Part shown: positions 1-8,192 of the stretch, piece after piece
Layout of the letters: each line of letters opens with the position of its first letter
Position numbering within the stretch: position 1 is the stretch's first letter
DNA from: Hungateiclostridiaceae bacterium UBA1305
GTDB taxonomy: Bacteria > Bacillota > Clostridia > Acetivibrionales > DTU013
NCBI GenBank assembly: GCA_002307275.1
Contig: DBTX01000065.1
Coordinates: forward strand, 1-34,420
Reading direction: 5' to 3'
Length of the DNA: 34,420 nucleotides
The notes under the pieces: generated by a model
Database searches by the model: none
Told to the model about the DNA's origin: nothing
What the model saw: only the letters and a program-made list of their open reading frames with translations
Translations under genes and position numbers: made by a program

Positions 1-185
1 GTAATAAGCACGGCATCATAGGACATATCGGAAGCGATTGAGTTGATACCTACCTCAAGATGGCCTATCTGCTCAATTTTAGCCCTCAGTGCCTCCAGCC
101 GGGCTTTTATCTTTTGAGCATTCTCTTCTTTGCTGCATCCTTCTGCGAAATCCTTCAGTTTCCACATTACGATGTGCCTGATCAT
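1..185 (-). CDS. Dabb family (stress-responsive A/B barrel) protein, 3'-partial
   Basis: The window edge cuts this minus-strand gene, leaving about 61 N-terminal codons. The product begins MIRHIVMWKLKDFAEG and continues with a charged helix and then LEVGINSIASDMSYDAVLI. The pattern 'hhRHhVhWK(L/F)', a helix of about 30 residues, then a strand with paired Asp/Tyr is characteristic of the Dabb (A/B barrel) family, small dimeric ferredoxin-fold proteins of about 100 residues with no single known reaction in bacteria. The ATG at 185 has an SD (AGGAGG at about 191-196) at good spacing. It lies downstream of the EamA exporter on the same strand, separated by an octamer repeat, so co-transcription is possible. 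Not seen: the C-terminus. Confidence 0.8.
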   Translation of the reverse strand, partial: MIRHIVMWKLKDFAEGCSKEENAQKIKARLEALRAKIEQIGHLEVGINSIASDMSYDAVLI

Positions 186-221
186 AATTTCCTCCTGTAG
201 TAATCCAGCCTCGCTGGACAC

Positions 222-297
222 ATTTGTTTATTTGTTTGTTTATTTGCTAATTTGTTTATCTTTTTATCTGTTTATCTGTTTATTTGTTTATCTGTTT
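222..297. repeat. Nine-copy 8-bp tandem repeat, ATYTGTTT type
   Basis: Octamers of the form ATTTGTTT or ATCTGTTT start at 222, 230, 242, 250, 258, 266, 274, 282 and 290, with one extra GTTT after the second unit. The array sits between the end of the EamA gene and the start of the Dabb gene, so it is non-coding. The open frames across it are low-complexity artefacts. Such arrays can change length by slippage. Confidence 0.85.
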
Positions 298-322
298 AAA
301 ATTTATATTGCCAATATCCTTT

Positions 323-1219
323 TCAGGTATCCGTTGGGAATTTTCGGGCGGATTCCTGGGCTTCTGCATTCAACTGTGGTTTCCTCAGCGGGATCAGGCA
401 TCGGAAGGTGACGGCCGCAAGAACAATGATCCCACCCACAAGCGCCCATTTTCCTGGTCTTTCGCCGAGCAGCAGGAACACCCAGACTGGATTGAGCAAG
501 GGCTCGATGACCGGTATGATGCTCCCTTCAAGTGCCGTTACATGCTTAATGGCTTTCGAATACAGGATATACGGGATGCCAAGCTGAACAACACCAAGTA
601 CTACAATGCACAGCCAACCTTTTGTATCAGGTGCTGCCCCGAAAATGAACGGTATCCCGATAATAGCTGAAAGTATATTTCCAAGCAATACAGATTCAAT
701 AGGAGATCCATCCTTCTGCATGCGCATGAAGACAACAAAGCAAGCAAAGGAAATACCACTCCCGGCAGCCAGAATATTACCAAATACACCCTTCGTATTG
801 ATATGATCTACAAAAAACAGTACCATACCTCCCATGACAACAACAATCGTTATCCAATCCAGCGCCTTCACCTTTTCCTTTAACAGCCAGGCACCCAGAA
901 AAGCCACATAAACCGGGGCAGTGTATTGTATCAGTATCGCGTTTGCCGCAGTTGTGTTTTTAGTTGCTACAACAAAAAGCACTACCATGCCTGTATAAGC
1001 CAGAGCCGCACCGATCTGCGCCAGAGACCAGGTCAGCTTCGGTTTGCCTGTTGCTATCAATATGATGATTGCTGCTATACCACTTCTCATGCCGGCTATC
1101 GCAAGTGGATTTGAATCTATCGATTTTACCAGCAAACCGCCAAGACTCCATAACGTTGCTGTCAGAACCAAAAAAAGGATTGCTTTGGGTCTGTCTTTCA
1201 ATGCTGCTATTCTATTCAT
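323..1219 (-). CDS. EamA/DMT family transporter
   Basis: Product of about 298 residues with ten predicted hydrophobic segments arranged as two five-helix EamA repeats, typical of the drug/metabolite transporter superfamily (about 290-310 residues). N-terminal landmarks are ATLWSLGGLLVK and NPLAIAGMRSG. The second repeat carries LLNPVWVFLLLGERPGKWAL, whose 'P.h..L.(L/G)E' pattern is diagnostic of EamA. Substrate unknown; family members export amino acids or other metabolites across the cytoplasmic membrane. The open frame extends to 1264, but that Met lies inside the -10 box of a good promoter (1255-1282). The ATG at 1219, five bases after GGTGA, is the better start; ATG 1231 is possible. It appears monocistronic or followed by the Dabb gene. 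Confidence 0.88.
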   Translation of the reverse strand: MNRIAALKDRPKAILFLVLTATLWSLGGLLVKSIDSNPLAIAGMRSGIAAIIILIATGKPKLTWSLAQIGAALAYTGMVVLFVVATKNTTAANAILIQYTAPVYVAFLGAWLLKEKVKALDWITIVVVMGGMVLFFVDHINTKGVFGNILAAGSGISFACFVVFMRMQKDGSPIESVLLGNILSAIIGIPFIFGAAPDTKGWLCIVVLGVVQLGIPYILYSKAIKHVTALEGSIIPVIEPLLNPVWVFLLLGERPGKWALVGGIIVLAAVTFRCLIPLRKPQLNAEAQESARKFPTDT

Positions 1220-1254
1220 GTCCGTCACCATTTCGTCAGGATTGTATTGTATAC

Positions 1255-1282
1255 AGTATATCAAAACGACGCTGATTGTAAA
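1255..1282 (-). promoter_or_regulatory. Promoter of the EamA gene with overlapping TGTATACA palindrome
   Basis: Read on the minus strand: TTTACA (1277-1282), a 16-bp spacer, then TATACT (1255-1260). The 8-bp palindrome TGTATACA at 1248-1255 overlaps the end of the -10 box and the expected start point, a place where a repressor could act. This also rules out the upstream Met of the open frame as start. Confidence 0.6.
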
Positions 1283-1344
1283 ATGATTTTGGAAAATGGT
1301 TTGTTAGGTTTCTGTTAGATGTTTGGAAGGGAGCCATAATATTA

Positions 1345-1373
1345 TTGATTAATGCAAATGAATGCGATATGAT
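1345..1373 (+). promoter_or_regulatory. Promoter of the PhoH-family gene
   Basis: TTGATT (1345-1350), 17-bp spacer, TATGAT (1368-1373). It would give a leader of about 105 nt before the ATG at 1486. The sequence upstream, 1283-1344, is AT-rich intergenic DNA between divergent genes. Confidence 0.5.
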
Positions 1374-1485
1374 AAAATCATCATTCGAACATTTTACTGA
1401 TTTTACTGTTTTCAGTTCTAATGCAATACCGCACTCAACAACGGTTTTGGTACCACAACTTCAGATAAAACAGGAGTGATAACTG

Positions 1486-2871
1486 ATGAAAAATTCAAAA
1501 AAGACCTTCGTCCTGGACACCAATGTTCTGCTTCATACCCCTTTCGCTTTATTCACCTTCGATGATAATACAATTGTCATACCTGAGGTTGTTCTGGAAG
1601 AATTGGATAAATTCAAAAAGGACAATTCCGAGCTTGGCGCAAATGCCAGACAGGTGGCCAGAATCATAGATGGATTGAGGGAAAAGGGCAGTTTAAACAA
1701 GGGAATCACGCTGGATAATGGCGGCACCTTACGAATTGAAATGAACTTTCAGGATGTAAAACTGCCTGAAAGCTGGGTAGGAAATGTCAATGACAATAGA
1801 ATTTTGAAAGTCTGCAAGGGGCTGCTTGAAAAAGGCGAGAATGTATTCCTGATTTCCAAAGACGTATTTGCCAGAATCAAAGCCGATGTACTTGGGATCA
1901 CGGCACAGGATTTCTTCAATGAACAGGCGCCGCTCTATGATGAACAGTACAAAGGCCGTCTCGATACGTATACCACGGAACAGAAGCTGGATGAATTTTA
2001 CAGCAAATCGGTGCTTTTGCCTGAGGATATTTTCAATTTCAATCCCGTCCTGAACAAAAATACACCCGTGGAGCTTGTAGTAAACCAATTTCTTGTCCTA
2101 CACTCCTGCAGCAATGATAAACAGACTGCATTAGCGCGTTTTGACGGCAGGGAAATTGTTCCGCTTAATTTCATGCAGGATCATCCATTCGGTGTAACAC
2201 CCCGAAACGCCGGTCAGAAGTTCTTCCAGGAGGCCTTGCTGATGGATGCCGAAAAGGCTCCGCTGGTTATTGCAAAGGGACCTGCAGGTACGGCAAAGAC
2301 CTTTTATTCGCTGGCTGTCGGCCTTCACAAAATTATCGGCGACCGCAATTCACTCTACAGAAAGATTCTTGTATGCCGCCCCAACGTAAAACTTGATGAG
2401 GACATCGGCTTCCTGCCGGGCAATGAACAGGAGAAAATCGCACCGTTCCTGCGCCCCATCATAGACAACCTTGAGGTGCTGGTCGATGCGGATGAAGGAG
2501 AGAGATACAACAGCGAGAAGGAATTGAAGGATAAAATAGACGAGCTGTTCGACAGAAAAATCATCAGCGCTGAGGCGATTGCGTTTATCAGAGGCCGCTC
2601 CATCGTCAAGCAATGGGTTATCATCGATGAAGCGCAAAACCTCACTCCGAAGCAGGTCAAAGGCATTATCACGCGTGCAGGCAAGGGGACGAAAATAATC
2701 CTGATCGGCGATCCCGAACAGATAGACCACCCATTCCTCGACATCCGCACAAATGGCCTGAGCTTTGCATCGGAAAGAATGAAAGGCAGCCCGCTCTGCT
2801 TCCAGATTACACTGACCGACGAGGAGTGCGAGCGCTCTGAACTGGCCTATGAGGCTGCAAGAAGGATGTAA
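1486..2871 (+). CDS. PIN domain - PhoH family ATPase
   Basis: 461 residues. The N-terminal PIN domain (about 1-150) opens with FVLDTNVLLH and has EVVLEELDKFKK, giving the acidic residues expected of a metal-dependent RNase fold. The C-terminal half is a PhoH ATPase: P-loop GPAGTAKT near residues 265-272, CRPNVKLDEDIGFLPGN around 300-315, and Walker B VIIDEAQN near 378-385. This is the architecture of YlaK and mycobacterial PhoH2, for which RNA helicase plus ribonuclease activity is reported in the family. The P-loop has Ala where Gly is usual (GxxGxGKT becomes GPAGTAKT). SD ACAGGAG precedes the ATG. It converges on the HsmA-like gene. Cellular target unknown. Confidence 0.93.
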   Translation: MKNSKKTFVLDTNVLLHTPFALFTFDDNTIVIPEVVLEELDKFKKDNSELGANARQVARIIDGLREKGSLNKGITLDNGGTLRIEMNFQDVKLPESWVGNVNDNRILKVCKGLLEKGENVFLISKDVFARIKADVLGITAQDFFNEQAPLYDEQYKGRLDTYTTEQKLDEFYSKSVLLPEDIFNFNPVLNKNTPVELVVNQFLVLHSCSNDKQTALARFDGREIVPLNFMQDHPFGVTPRNAGQKFFQEALLMDAEKAPLVIAKGPAGTAKTFYSLAVGLHKIIGDRNSLYRKILVCRPNVKLDEDIGFLPGNEQEKIAPFLRPIIDNLEVLVDADEGERYNSEKELKDKIDELFDRKIISAEAIAFIRGRSIVKQWVIIDEAQNLTPKQVKGIITRAGKGTKIILIGDPEQIDHPFLDIRTNGLSFASERMKGSPLCFQITLTDEECERSELAYEAARRM

Positions 2872-2891
2872 AGCCAGGAGGTATTCAATAA

Positions 2892-3269
2892 TTAGAGCTG
2901 GAATCCTGTCATTCCAAAGACGGCGCCGGACAGAAAGGGTATCAGCCAGATGATCCAGACGATAATACTGAATTTATGAAACTTCAATTTTAATTGCTCA
3001 TTATTTCTGAGGAGAACAACAGTTGCCCAAAGTGAATGAAACAGCATCAGTACGATTGCAGCGACTCCCGTGATTCCGTGGAAGTTCCACTCGAACACAT
3101 CTCCTGCGACTTTACTCATCAGGGTCGTCCCCAATGTGTCAAACAGCAGACCCGTCCAAAAAACCACTACATGCCAACGTTTCAATTTTCGCTGTAGTTT
3201 TTCACTCCAGACACCAATAGAATAGAATAACAGGGCAGTGTTTATGAAGATTATTGCAAATAATAGCAA
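2892..3269 (-). CDS. HsmA family integral membrane protein
   Basis: 125 residues with four hydrophobic segments. Conserved-looking landmarks are RWHVVVFWTGLLFDTLGTT, FHGITGVAAIVLMLFHSLWA and the C-terminal IWLIPFLSGAVFGM, which match the TIGR03987/HsmA group of small four-helix membrane proteins. HsmA has been described as part of a heme-responsive pair in some Firmicutes. I see no partner here. The start is TTG at 3269, with GGAGG six bases upstream; no nearby ATG fits. It is transcribed away from the neighbouring small membrane protein gene at 3354-3620 on the same strand, 84 bp apart, so the two may share a transcript. Function here is inferred from family only. Confidence 0.8.
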   Translation of the reverse strand: MLLFAIIFINTALLFYSIGVWSEKLQRKLKRWHVVVFWTGLLFDTLGTTLMSKVAGDVFEWNFHGITGVAAIVLMLFHSLWATVVLLRNNEQLKLKFHKFSIIVWIIWLIPFLSGAVFGMTGFQL

Positions 3270-3353
3270 ATGTATTCCTCCAGTTTTTTACACTGTCTAA
3301 TCTTTTGTAATTTACGACCTTTACTTCTACAGCTTTTCTGAAAACCTCAATAA

Positions 3354-3620
3354 TTATGCGGCTTTCTCCAGCTTATCAGAATATGCCGACACTTTTTTAC
3401 TGCGTTTTTTTAGCCGCTTTCTTAACTCAAGTAACAAAACGGCGCAAAAAGCGCTGAATAAAGAAAAAATGGCCGTCTTCCAATCGGAAGTGCCACTCAA
3501 TACTTTATCCTGGTACCCTATCATTGATGAAACGGTGAGCCAAACAAAGACCATCGATGTTATTGCAACAGCCACGGTTGTGAAATTAATCAGAAGCCTT
3601 AAAAGAAGTTTGTTTTTCAA
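3354..3620 (-). CDS. Small two-helix membrane protein, unknown
   Basis: 88 residues. Two hydrophobic segments (about 7-34 and 46-65) are followed by a strongly basic stretch (RKRLKKRSKKV) and a short amphipathic tail. Positive residues after the second helix predict that both termini are cytoplasmic. The gene has no ATG near its front. It starts with TTG at 3620, and GGGAGGTG at 3628-3635 sits seven bases upstream, which supports a real gene. I do not recognise the family. It lies upstream of the HsmA-like gene on the same strand, and divergent from sir2, whose promoter is about 110 bp away. Confidence 0.7.
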   Translation of the reverse strand: MKNKLLLRLLINFTTVAVAITSMVFVWLTVSSMIGYQDKVLSGTSDWKTAIFSLFSAFCAVLLLELRKRLKKRSKKVSAYSDKLEKAA

Positions 3621-3727
3621 AAAACGACACCTCCCGACTTATTTATCAATATTATACCATACAATATATTGAGTACAAGTAATAATTTATCTAAATATAG
3701 TAGAAATCTGAGAAATTCTAATAATAT

Positions 3728-3756
3728 TTGCAAACTAAATATACCAGTGCTAACAT
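3728..3756 (+). promoter_or_regulatory. Possible promoter of the Sir2 gene
   Basis: TTGCAA (3728-3733), 17-bp spacer, TAACAT (3751-3756), about 50 bp before the start codon. Both boxes deviate from consensus, so this is a moderate call. Confidence 0.4.
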
Positions 3757-3806
3757 AAGTATGAACAAAGAAATTTATAAGGTGATAGTTGGAGGTGTTA
3801 ACAAGT

Positions 3807-4535
3807 ATGGACAACCTCAAGACGCTGCTTTCAAGCAGCCGGAATATCGTCTTCTTTGGAGGAGCAGGCGTTTCCACGGAAAGCAATATCCCTGATTTCA
3901 GAAGCGAGGACGGCATTTACAATACGATCAGCAAATACGGGTACTCCCCGGAAGTCATACTGAGCCATTCTTTCTTCCTATCCCATATGGCAGAGTTTTA
4001 CGATTATTATAAAAGCAACCTGATTTTCACTGGGGCAAAGCCGAACAAGGCGCACCTGGCCCTTGCAGAACTTGAGAAGAACGGCGTTTTGAAAGCAGTC
4101 GTCACCCAGAATATCGATGGCCTTCATCAGGCCGCAGGCAGCAAAAACGTACTGGAACTGCACGGCTCAATCCACAGGAATCGCTGCATGAACTGCGGTC
4201 AAAAGTTCCTATTGGATTATGTCCTGAACAGCGCTGGAACGGTTCCCCTGTGCAATAAGTGCAATCACCCCGTAAAGCCGGAAGTCACCTTGTATGAGGA
4301 GTCCCTGGACATGGATGTGATGGAAAAGGCAATCAATTTTATTCAAAAAGCCGATGTCCTGATTGTCGGCGGGACTTCACTGGCAGTTTATCCCGCTGCA
4401 GGGCTAATCAATTACTACAAGGGCAACAAACTTGTACTGATAAACAAATCCCCGACACCTTATGATTCGAAAGCCAACCTGATAATAAATGATTCCATCG
4501 GCAAAGTGCTGGAAGAGGCCATCATGTGCTCCTAG
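3807..4535 (+). CDS. NAD-dependent protein deacylase, Sir2 family
   Basis: 242 residues from the ATG at 3807. The open frame reaches 3789, but the TTG there overlaps the SD GGAGGTG, which sits eight bases before ATG 3807. Motifs: NAD-binding GAGVSTESNIPDFR (19-32), TQNIDGLH (100-107), catalytic His119 in LHGS, a Zn site with Cys127, Cys130, Cys149 and Cys152, and GTSLAVYPAAG for the nicotinamide/ribose pocket. All residues needed for Sir2 chemistry are present: it should remove acyl groups from protein lysines using NAD+. Length is normal for bacterial class sirtuins. KPEVTLYEE replaces the commoner 'RP.hVhFGE'. Likely monocistronic; a minus-strand terminator lies 240 bp downstream. Confidence 0.94.
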   Translation: MDNLKTLLSSSRNIVFFGGAGVSTESNIPDFRSEDGIYNTISKYGYSPEVILSHSFFLSHMAEFYDYYKSNLIFTGAKPNKAHLALAELEKNGVLKAVVTQNIDGLHQAAGSKNVLELHGSIHRNRCMNCGQKFLLDYVLNSAGTVPLCNKCNHPVKPEVTLYEESLDMDVMEKAINFIQKADVLIVGGTSLAVYPAAGLINYYKGNKLVLINKSPTPYDSKANLIINDSIGKVLEEAIMCS

Positions 4536-4772
4536 CAGTCTGCCGACAAATTACTTCCAGCTCTTTCCCCATAGGTAAGTCATTTTCCTGAAATACTGTC
4601 ATCTTCCGGTTCAATCGCTATTTTGCCTGAGTTCTCCAATCAACCAGCGGTTTCTGGAACTCCTCCACGATATGGGTTGTCCGGCATTTTTCAAAGCTTC
4701 TATGCTGGCTTGTTCTGTAAATTGTTCCTCCAGGATAAAACAGTTCTGCTTAGCCAATCCAGCCTGTATAAA

Positions 4773-4799
4773 TTAAAAATCCGGCCATCTGGCCGGATT
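4773..4799 (-). terminator. Rho-independent terminator of the DUF2680 gene
   Basis: Perfect 9-bp stem AATCCGGCC / GGCCGGATT (4778-4786 and 4791-4799) with an ATCT loop, followed on the minus strand by a T-run. It lies 18 bp past the stop of the 4817-5347 gene. The 240 bp between it and the sir2 stop hold no gene I can support. Confidence 0.8.
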
Positions 4800-4816
4800 C
4801 CTGGAATTTTTGCTTA

Positions 4817-5347
4817 TTATGGGTTTATCGGTTTGTCTTTCATGTGACCTTTATCCTTCAATGGATTCCCATCCTTCATGTGATCCTTGCCATGCTTGAA
4901 CCCCTTGCCGTGCATTTTGGGTAAACCATTTCCATCCCATTCCGCTACTTTTTCGTTAAACATTTTTGTCATTTCAGCAGCCTCTTCCTTTGTAAGCCTG
5001 CCTTCCTTTACTTTACTATCGATTGCTGCTTTAAAATCCTCAACCAGCTTTGCTTTTTTCTGCGGCAAAGTCAGTTTATTGAACTCCTTAACTTTGGCTA
5101 TCTTTGCATCAAGCCTTGCTGTAATTTCGTTTGCTTCTTCTTTTGTTATTTCCCCCGACTTAAGCATGGACTGCACTTTTGCCTTCCTGCATTCAAGCGC
5201 TTTTACAGGGTCCTTTTCAAAGTCGGCACATTTTCCCTGAACAATTGCCTTATCTTTTATCTCTTCCTTCACCGGCACTGCAAAAGCAGTTGTGGCTGTG
5301 AGGAAAGCTATAGCTATTACAAATGAGAGTAATTTTAAAATTCTCAA
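4817..5347 (-). CDS. Secreted DUF2680-type protein with His/Lys-rich tail
   Basis: 176 residues. The N-terminus is a signal peptide (MRILKLLSFVIAIAF then TATTAFA, cleavage probably after about residue 22). The mature part has paired helical motifs SGEITKEEANEI and EGRLTKEEAAEM, the repeated 'G.(I/L)TKEEA' signature of DUF2680 in Clostridia. The last 35 residues are rich in His, Lys, Met and Gly (KMHGKGFKHGKDHMK), which could bind metal or cell-wall polymer; that is inference. The start is TTG at 5347 with AGGAGGT upstream. The GTG at 5356 lies inside that SD. It ends at a strong terminator. Extracellular or wall-associated; activity unknown. Confidence 0.78.
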   Translation of the reverse strand: MRILKLLSFVIAIAFLTATTAFAVPVKEEIKDKAIVQGKCADFEKDPVKALECRKAKVQSMLKSGEITKEEANEITARLDAKIAKVKEFNKLTLPQKKAKLVEDFKAAIDSKVKEGRLTKEEAAEMTKMFNEKVAEWDGNGLPKMHGKGFKHGKDHMKDGNPLKDKGHMKDKPINP

Positions 5348-5435
5348 ATAAACCACCTCCTTTTCAAAGGTAGTTTACCCGTAATTTGAATTTACTCTTA
5401 TATAAGTATTGGAAATTCAACGTACTAATTCCGTA

Positions 5436-6926
5436 TTAATTTGTTTTTGTTAATCTCTCAAGTTTTTCACTTGCAAGCTGCATTTCTTTTGTAATATTGA
5501 AAACACTTTCAATATTTTTATCCTGGTCTTCCACTGTTGCAAGCATTTCCTGCGTTGCAGCAGAATGCTCTTCCGAAATTCCTGCAACACTTTCCACTTC
5601 CAGCTTTATTTTTTCGAATAATTTGATTACATTTTCAACCATACCGGATTCATTTTCAATACATTTGTCAATCTCTGTGAACGAGGATTGTATCTCTTCA
5701 AAGCTGCCATTCACCTTAAACGCTATTTCATTTCCACTATCTGCTGCAAGCTTTCCGTTACTGACAACATCAAGTGCAATACTGCTTTTGCTTACAACAT
5801 CAATTATTATGTCATTAATCAATTTGACAGTATTGGTGCTTTCATCAGCCAATTTACGCACTTCGTCTGCAACAACTGCGAAACCCTTCCCCTGCTCGCC
5901 TGCCCTTGCAGCTTCGATCGCAGCATTCAGCGACAGCATATTGGTCTGATCCGCAACCTGCTTGATCCCATCCAGGAATGTATTAATTTTCTCCATGCTT
6001 TTTTGCAGGTCTGCTACTGTATCATAGGAACTATACACTGCTTCGTTTATAATAACCATCTGTTTTTGCATGTCAGCAATATTGCAGGTGCCTTCTTCAA
6101 CAGCGTTGTTAGCCTTTTTCGACACCTCCGACATTTGCATGGAAAGCCTGGATGTTTCGTTTATCATAACATCGGCATTGCCCACCATACTGCTGATATC
6201 GCTCAGGCTTTCTGCCTGGCTTGATACACCTTCTGCAACTTCGTGCTCTGTTAAAGTTATTTGTTCACTTGATATCTTCAATTGCTTTAATTTTTTATAG
6301 CTTTCCGTAATTTCACTATTCAAAAGCGAGGTGTTGTTTTCAATTATGCCAAACGTATTTTTTAGTTCATTCAATACATCCGTTGCTTCTTTCTCTTTGC
6401 CGGCTGCATTTTTAATTAACTCATTGCCCCATTTACTAAGGAAGAATAAGATAACCAGGATACTATCGATATATACTATCAAAGCCAGTATTGAGCCGAT
6501 ATTTTTATATTGACCGATAAATAGGCTTTGTAGAGCAAGAAGTGAGAAAATAACCAGTAAGATATTAATAAATATTCCAAAAGCTAGAATCAAATACCTG
6601 TTGAAATATAACGATATCATAGCAATTGAAAGAAAAATCAGATAATGGTTGCCCAGAGGGAAGGATGATGCATTTGAAAGTATCTGCATCGCTGCTACAG
6701 ATATGGGAATAAGACTGTTAATAAATGCTTTTATAAAATCCGGCATGGGTATAAAATATATACCGGTAAGAACAACACAGACAAATATGCTCTCAAACAT
6801 TACTTTCAATCCATCTTTCCCTCCAAGAGAGGTTAGTGCCATTACAGCCAAAGTAATTGCTACTATGTAAATTATTATCAGATTTAACCTGTGAACCATC
6901 TTTACGTTATAATTAGTCTGTTGCAT
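5436..6926 (-). CDS. Methyl-accepting chemotaxis protein without extracellular sensor
   Basis: 496 residues. The first 175 or so form six hydrophobic segments with very short loops, so there is no dCache or four-helix ligand domain and no clear HAMP. The rest is the coiled-coil signalling domain, with the highly conserved hairpin tip QTNMLSLNAAIEAARAGEQG and FAVVADEVRKLAD near residues 320-360, the CheA/CheW contact region. Sensing is probably through the membrane itself or a partner. SD AGGAGG is seven bases before the ATG. A sigma-D-like -10 box lies 43 bp upstream of the start, fitting flagellar/chemotaxis control. The gene stands alone between a DUF2680 gene and an esterase gene. Confidence 0.92.
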   Translation of the reverse strand: MQQTNYNVKMVHRLNLIIIYIVAITLAVMALTSLGGKDGLKVMFESIFVCVVLTGIYFIPMPDFIKAFINSLIPISVAAMQILSNASSFPLGNHYLIFLSIAMISLYFNRYLILAFGIFINILLVIFSLLALQSLFIGQYKNIGSILALIVYIDSILVILFFLSKWGNELIKNAAGKEKEATDVLNELKNTFGIIENNTSLLNSEITESYKKLKQLKISSEQITLTEHEVAEGVSSQAESLSDISSMVGNADVMINETSRLSMQMSEVSKKANNAVEEGTCNIADMQKQMVIINEAVYSSYDTVADLQKSMEKINTFLDGIKQVADQTNMLSLNAAIEAARAGEQGKGFAVVADEVRKLADESTNTVKLINDIIIDVVSKSSIALDVVSNGKLAADSGNEIAFKVNGSFEEIQSSFTEIDKCIENESGMVENVIKLFEKIKLEVESVAGISEEHSAATQEMLATVEDQDKNIESVFNITKEMQLASEKLERLTKTN

Positions 6927-6968
6927 ATATGTACCTCCTGTTATATTGTATTCTTTCCATCATGTTTC

Positions 6969-6994
6969 ATATCGGCATTAAAATTGTTTCCCTA
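6969..6994 (-). promoter_or_regulatory. Sigma-D (sigma-28) type promoter of the MCP gene
   Basis: On the minus strand GCCGATAT (6969-6976) matches all eight bases of the Bacillus sigma-D -10 consensus. Fifteen bases upstream of its CCGATAT part is TAGG (6991-6994), matching TAAA at two of four bases. The -10 is convincing and the -35 weak. It fits the chemotaxis role of the gene. Confidence 0.55.
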
Positions 6995-7114
6995 ATACAA
7001 TTTTCCAATTTAAATAGACGCATAAACATTTATCTTTGAATTAGAGTCGGGAAAATTTCGGGAGCTTCGAGCCCGCTCGTTTTAAGCCGGGTTTGTTTCA
7101 CAAACGGCATAAAT

Positions 7115-7143
7115 AAAAAGCTCCGGTTTCACCGGAGCTTTTT
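7115..7143. terminator. Bidirectional Rho-independent terminator
   Basis: Perfect 13-bp stem AAAAAGCTCCGGT / ACCGGAGCTTTTT with a TTC loop. It lies 50 bp past the stop of the esterase gene (minus strand), which it should terminate. The flanking 6977-7114 is intergenic and also holds the small palindrome CGAGCCCGCTCG (7068-7079). Confidence 0.85.
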
Positions 7144-7193
7144 ATCAGACACTATACGCATAAATTTGATTTTATCCATAAATTTGTCCTCAA

Positions 7194-8156
7194 TCACGGC
7201 TGCAAATGCTTCATCAGCATGCTGAGCTGCTTTTCAACAAAGCCCGGCAGGTACTCATGTCCAAAATAACGGAATACTGCAATATCCTTCGGACATACCA
7301 GATGGTTGTACGCTGCGAATACCGTTGATGGCGGCGTTATATCATCCACAAGTCCTGATGCGATCAGAACCGGGCATTTTATTTCCGGAGCAAGGTTCAT
7401 GACATCGAAATAGGAAAGTGTTTTTTTTGCCTGTTCTTCAATTTCCGGGGCCGTATTTCTGCGGAAATATTCGTTTATCTCGCCATAGGGCATACAGGGT
7501 GCTATGTCGATCGCCCTGTTAAAATGCGAAAGATAAGGGTACATGGAAACGGCGACTTTCGGTATGCTCGATAAAGCTGCGGAAGCAAGTGTCAACGCAC
7601 CACCCTGGCTGCCTCCCATTACACCGATCCTGCCGGCGTCCACCTTGTCAAATGAAGCAAGAACTTCCAGCGCACGCACGCAATCCATATATACGGCCCG
7701 GTAATAGTACTGATCCGGTGAAAGAATCCCCTTTGTCATCCAGCCGCTATGGTTTCCATGTGAAGTAACCACATTGTCCGAGCTGTTGCCCTGCTGTCCT
7801 CTAACCAGCATCTGCAATACAGCGTAGCCATGCAGAGCCAGATTGACCGTATCACTGATACAGCCGTCGGCAGCCCAATTGTATCCATGAAAAGCGGCAA
7901 TTCCGGGATATTTGCCTGGCGCCTCCGGTACAGCGAACCAGCCGTCGATATCTGCATTCAGGAAACCCGAAAATGTGACCCTGTAGACCTTGACACCTTT
8001 TGCCGGGTATTCGTATGGCTGTAATTTATACTTCAAGTCGACCTTTGCCAATTCATCCAATGCTGTTTCCCAGAATTTCTTGAAATCAGGCTGTCTGGTA
8101 AGCTCCGGTTTGTATTTTCTCAATTCCTCAAGACTCATATCATATGGTTGCAGCAA
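7194..8156 (-). CDS. Acetyl esterase, CE7 family (acetylxylan esterase / cephalosporin-C deacetylase)
   Basis: 320 residues, an alpha/beta hydrolase with the three CE7 signatures: RGQ (119-121), GGSQG with nucleophile Ser183, and His300-Glu301. The acid is Asp271 or 272 in GLVDDITPPSTVF. The N-terminal MSLEELRKYKPELTR plus FKKFWE is typical of the family. Known members are cytoplasmic hexamers that deacetylate short xylo-oligosaccharides and cephalosporin C, and the absence of a signal peptide here agrees. The start is TTG at 8156 with GGGGGTG five to six bases upstream; an ATG six codons in is less likely because the family N-terminus would be lost. It probably shares a transcript with the small acidic membrane protein gene 36 bp upstream and ends at the 7115-7143 terminator. 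Confidence 0.92.
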   Translation of the reverse strand: MLQPYDMSLEELRKYKPELTRQPDFKKFWETALDELAKVDLKYKLQPYEYPAKGVKVYRVTFSGFLNADIDGWFAVPEAPGKYPGIAAFHGYNWAADGCISDTVNLALHGYAVLQMLVRGQQGNSSDNVVTSHGNHSGWMTKGILSPDQYYYRAVYMDCVRALEVLASFDKVDAGRIGVMGGSQGGALTLASAALSSIPKVAVSMYPYLSHFNRAIDIAPCMPYGEINEYFRRNTAPEIEEQAKKTLSYFDVMNLAPEIKCPVLIASGLVDDITPPSTVFAAYNHLVCPKDIAVFRYFGHEYLPGFVEKQLSMLMKHLQP

Positions 8157-8192
8157 AATAACACCCCCACAAAAATGTTTTCATATTTCGTT

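Noticed and set aside
130..411. Plus-strand frames across the octamer repeat (93 and 128 residues)
   Set aside because: Low-complexity Phe/Leu/Tyr translation of a tandem repeat, antisense to the Dabb and EamA genes, no SD.
4623..4847. 74-residue plus-strand frame after sir2
   Set aside because: No SD, crosses the terminator and the end of the DUF2680 gene, no recognisable sequence.
6977..7114. Riboswitch upstream of the MCP gene
   Set aside because: Short palindromes only; no c-di-GMP or other aptamer consensus recognised.
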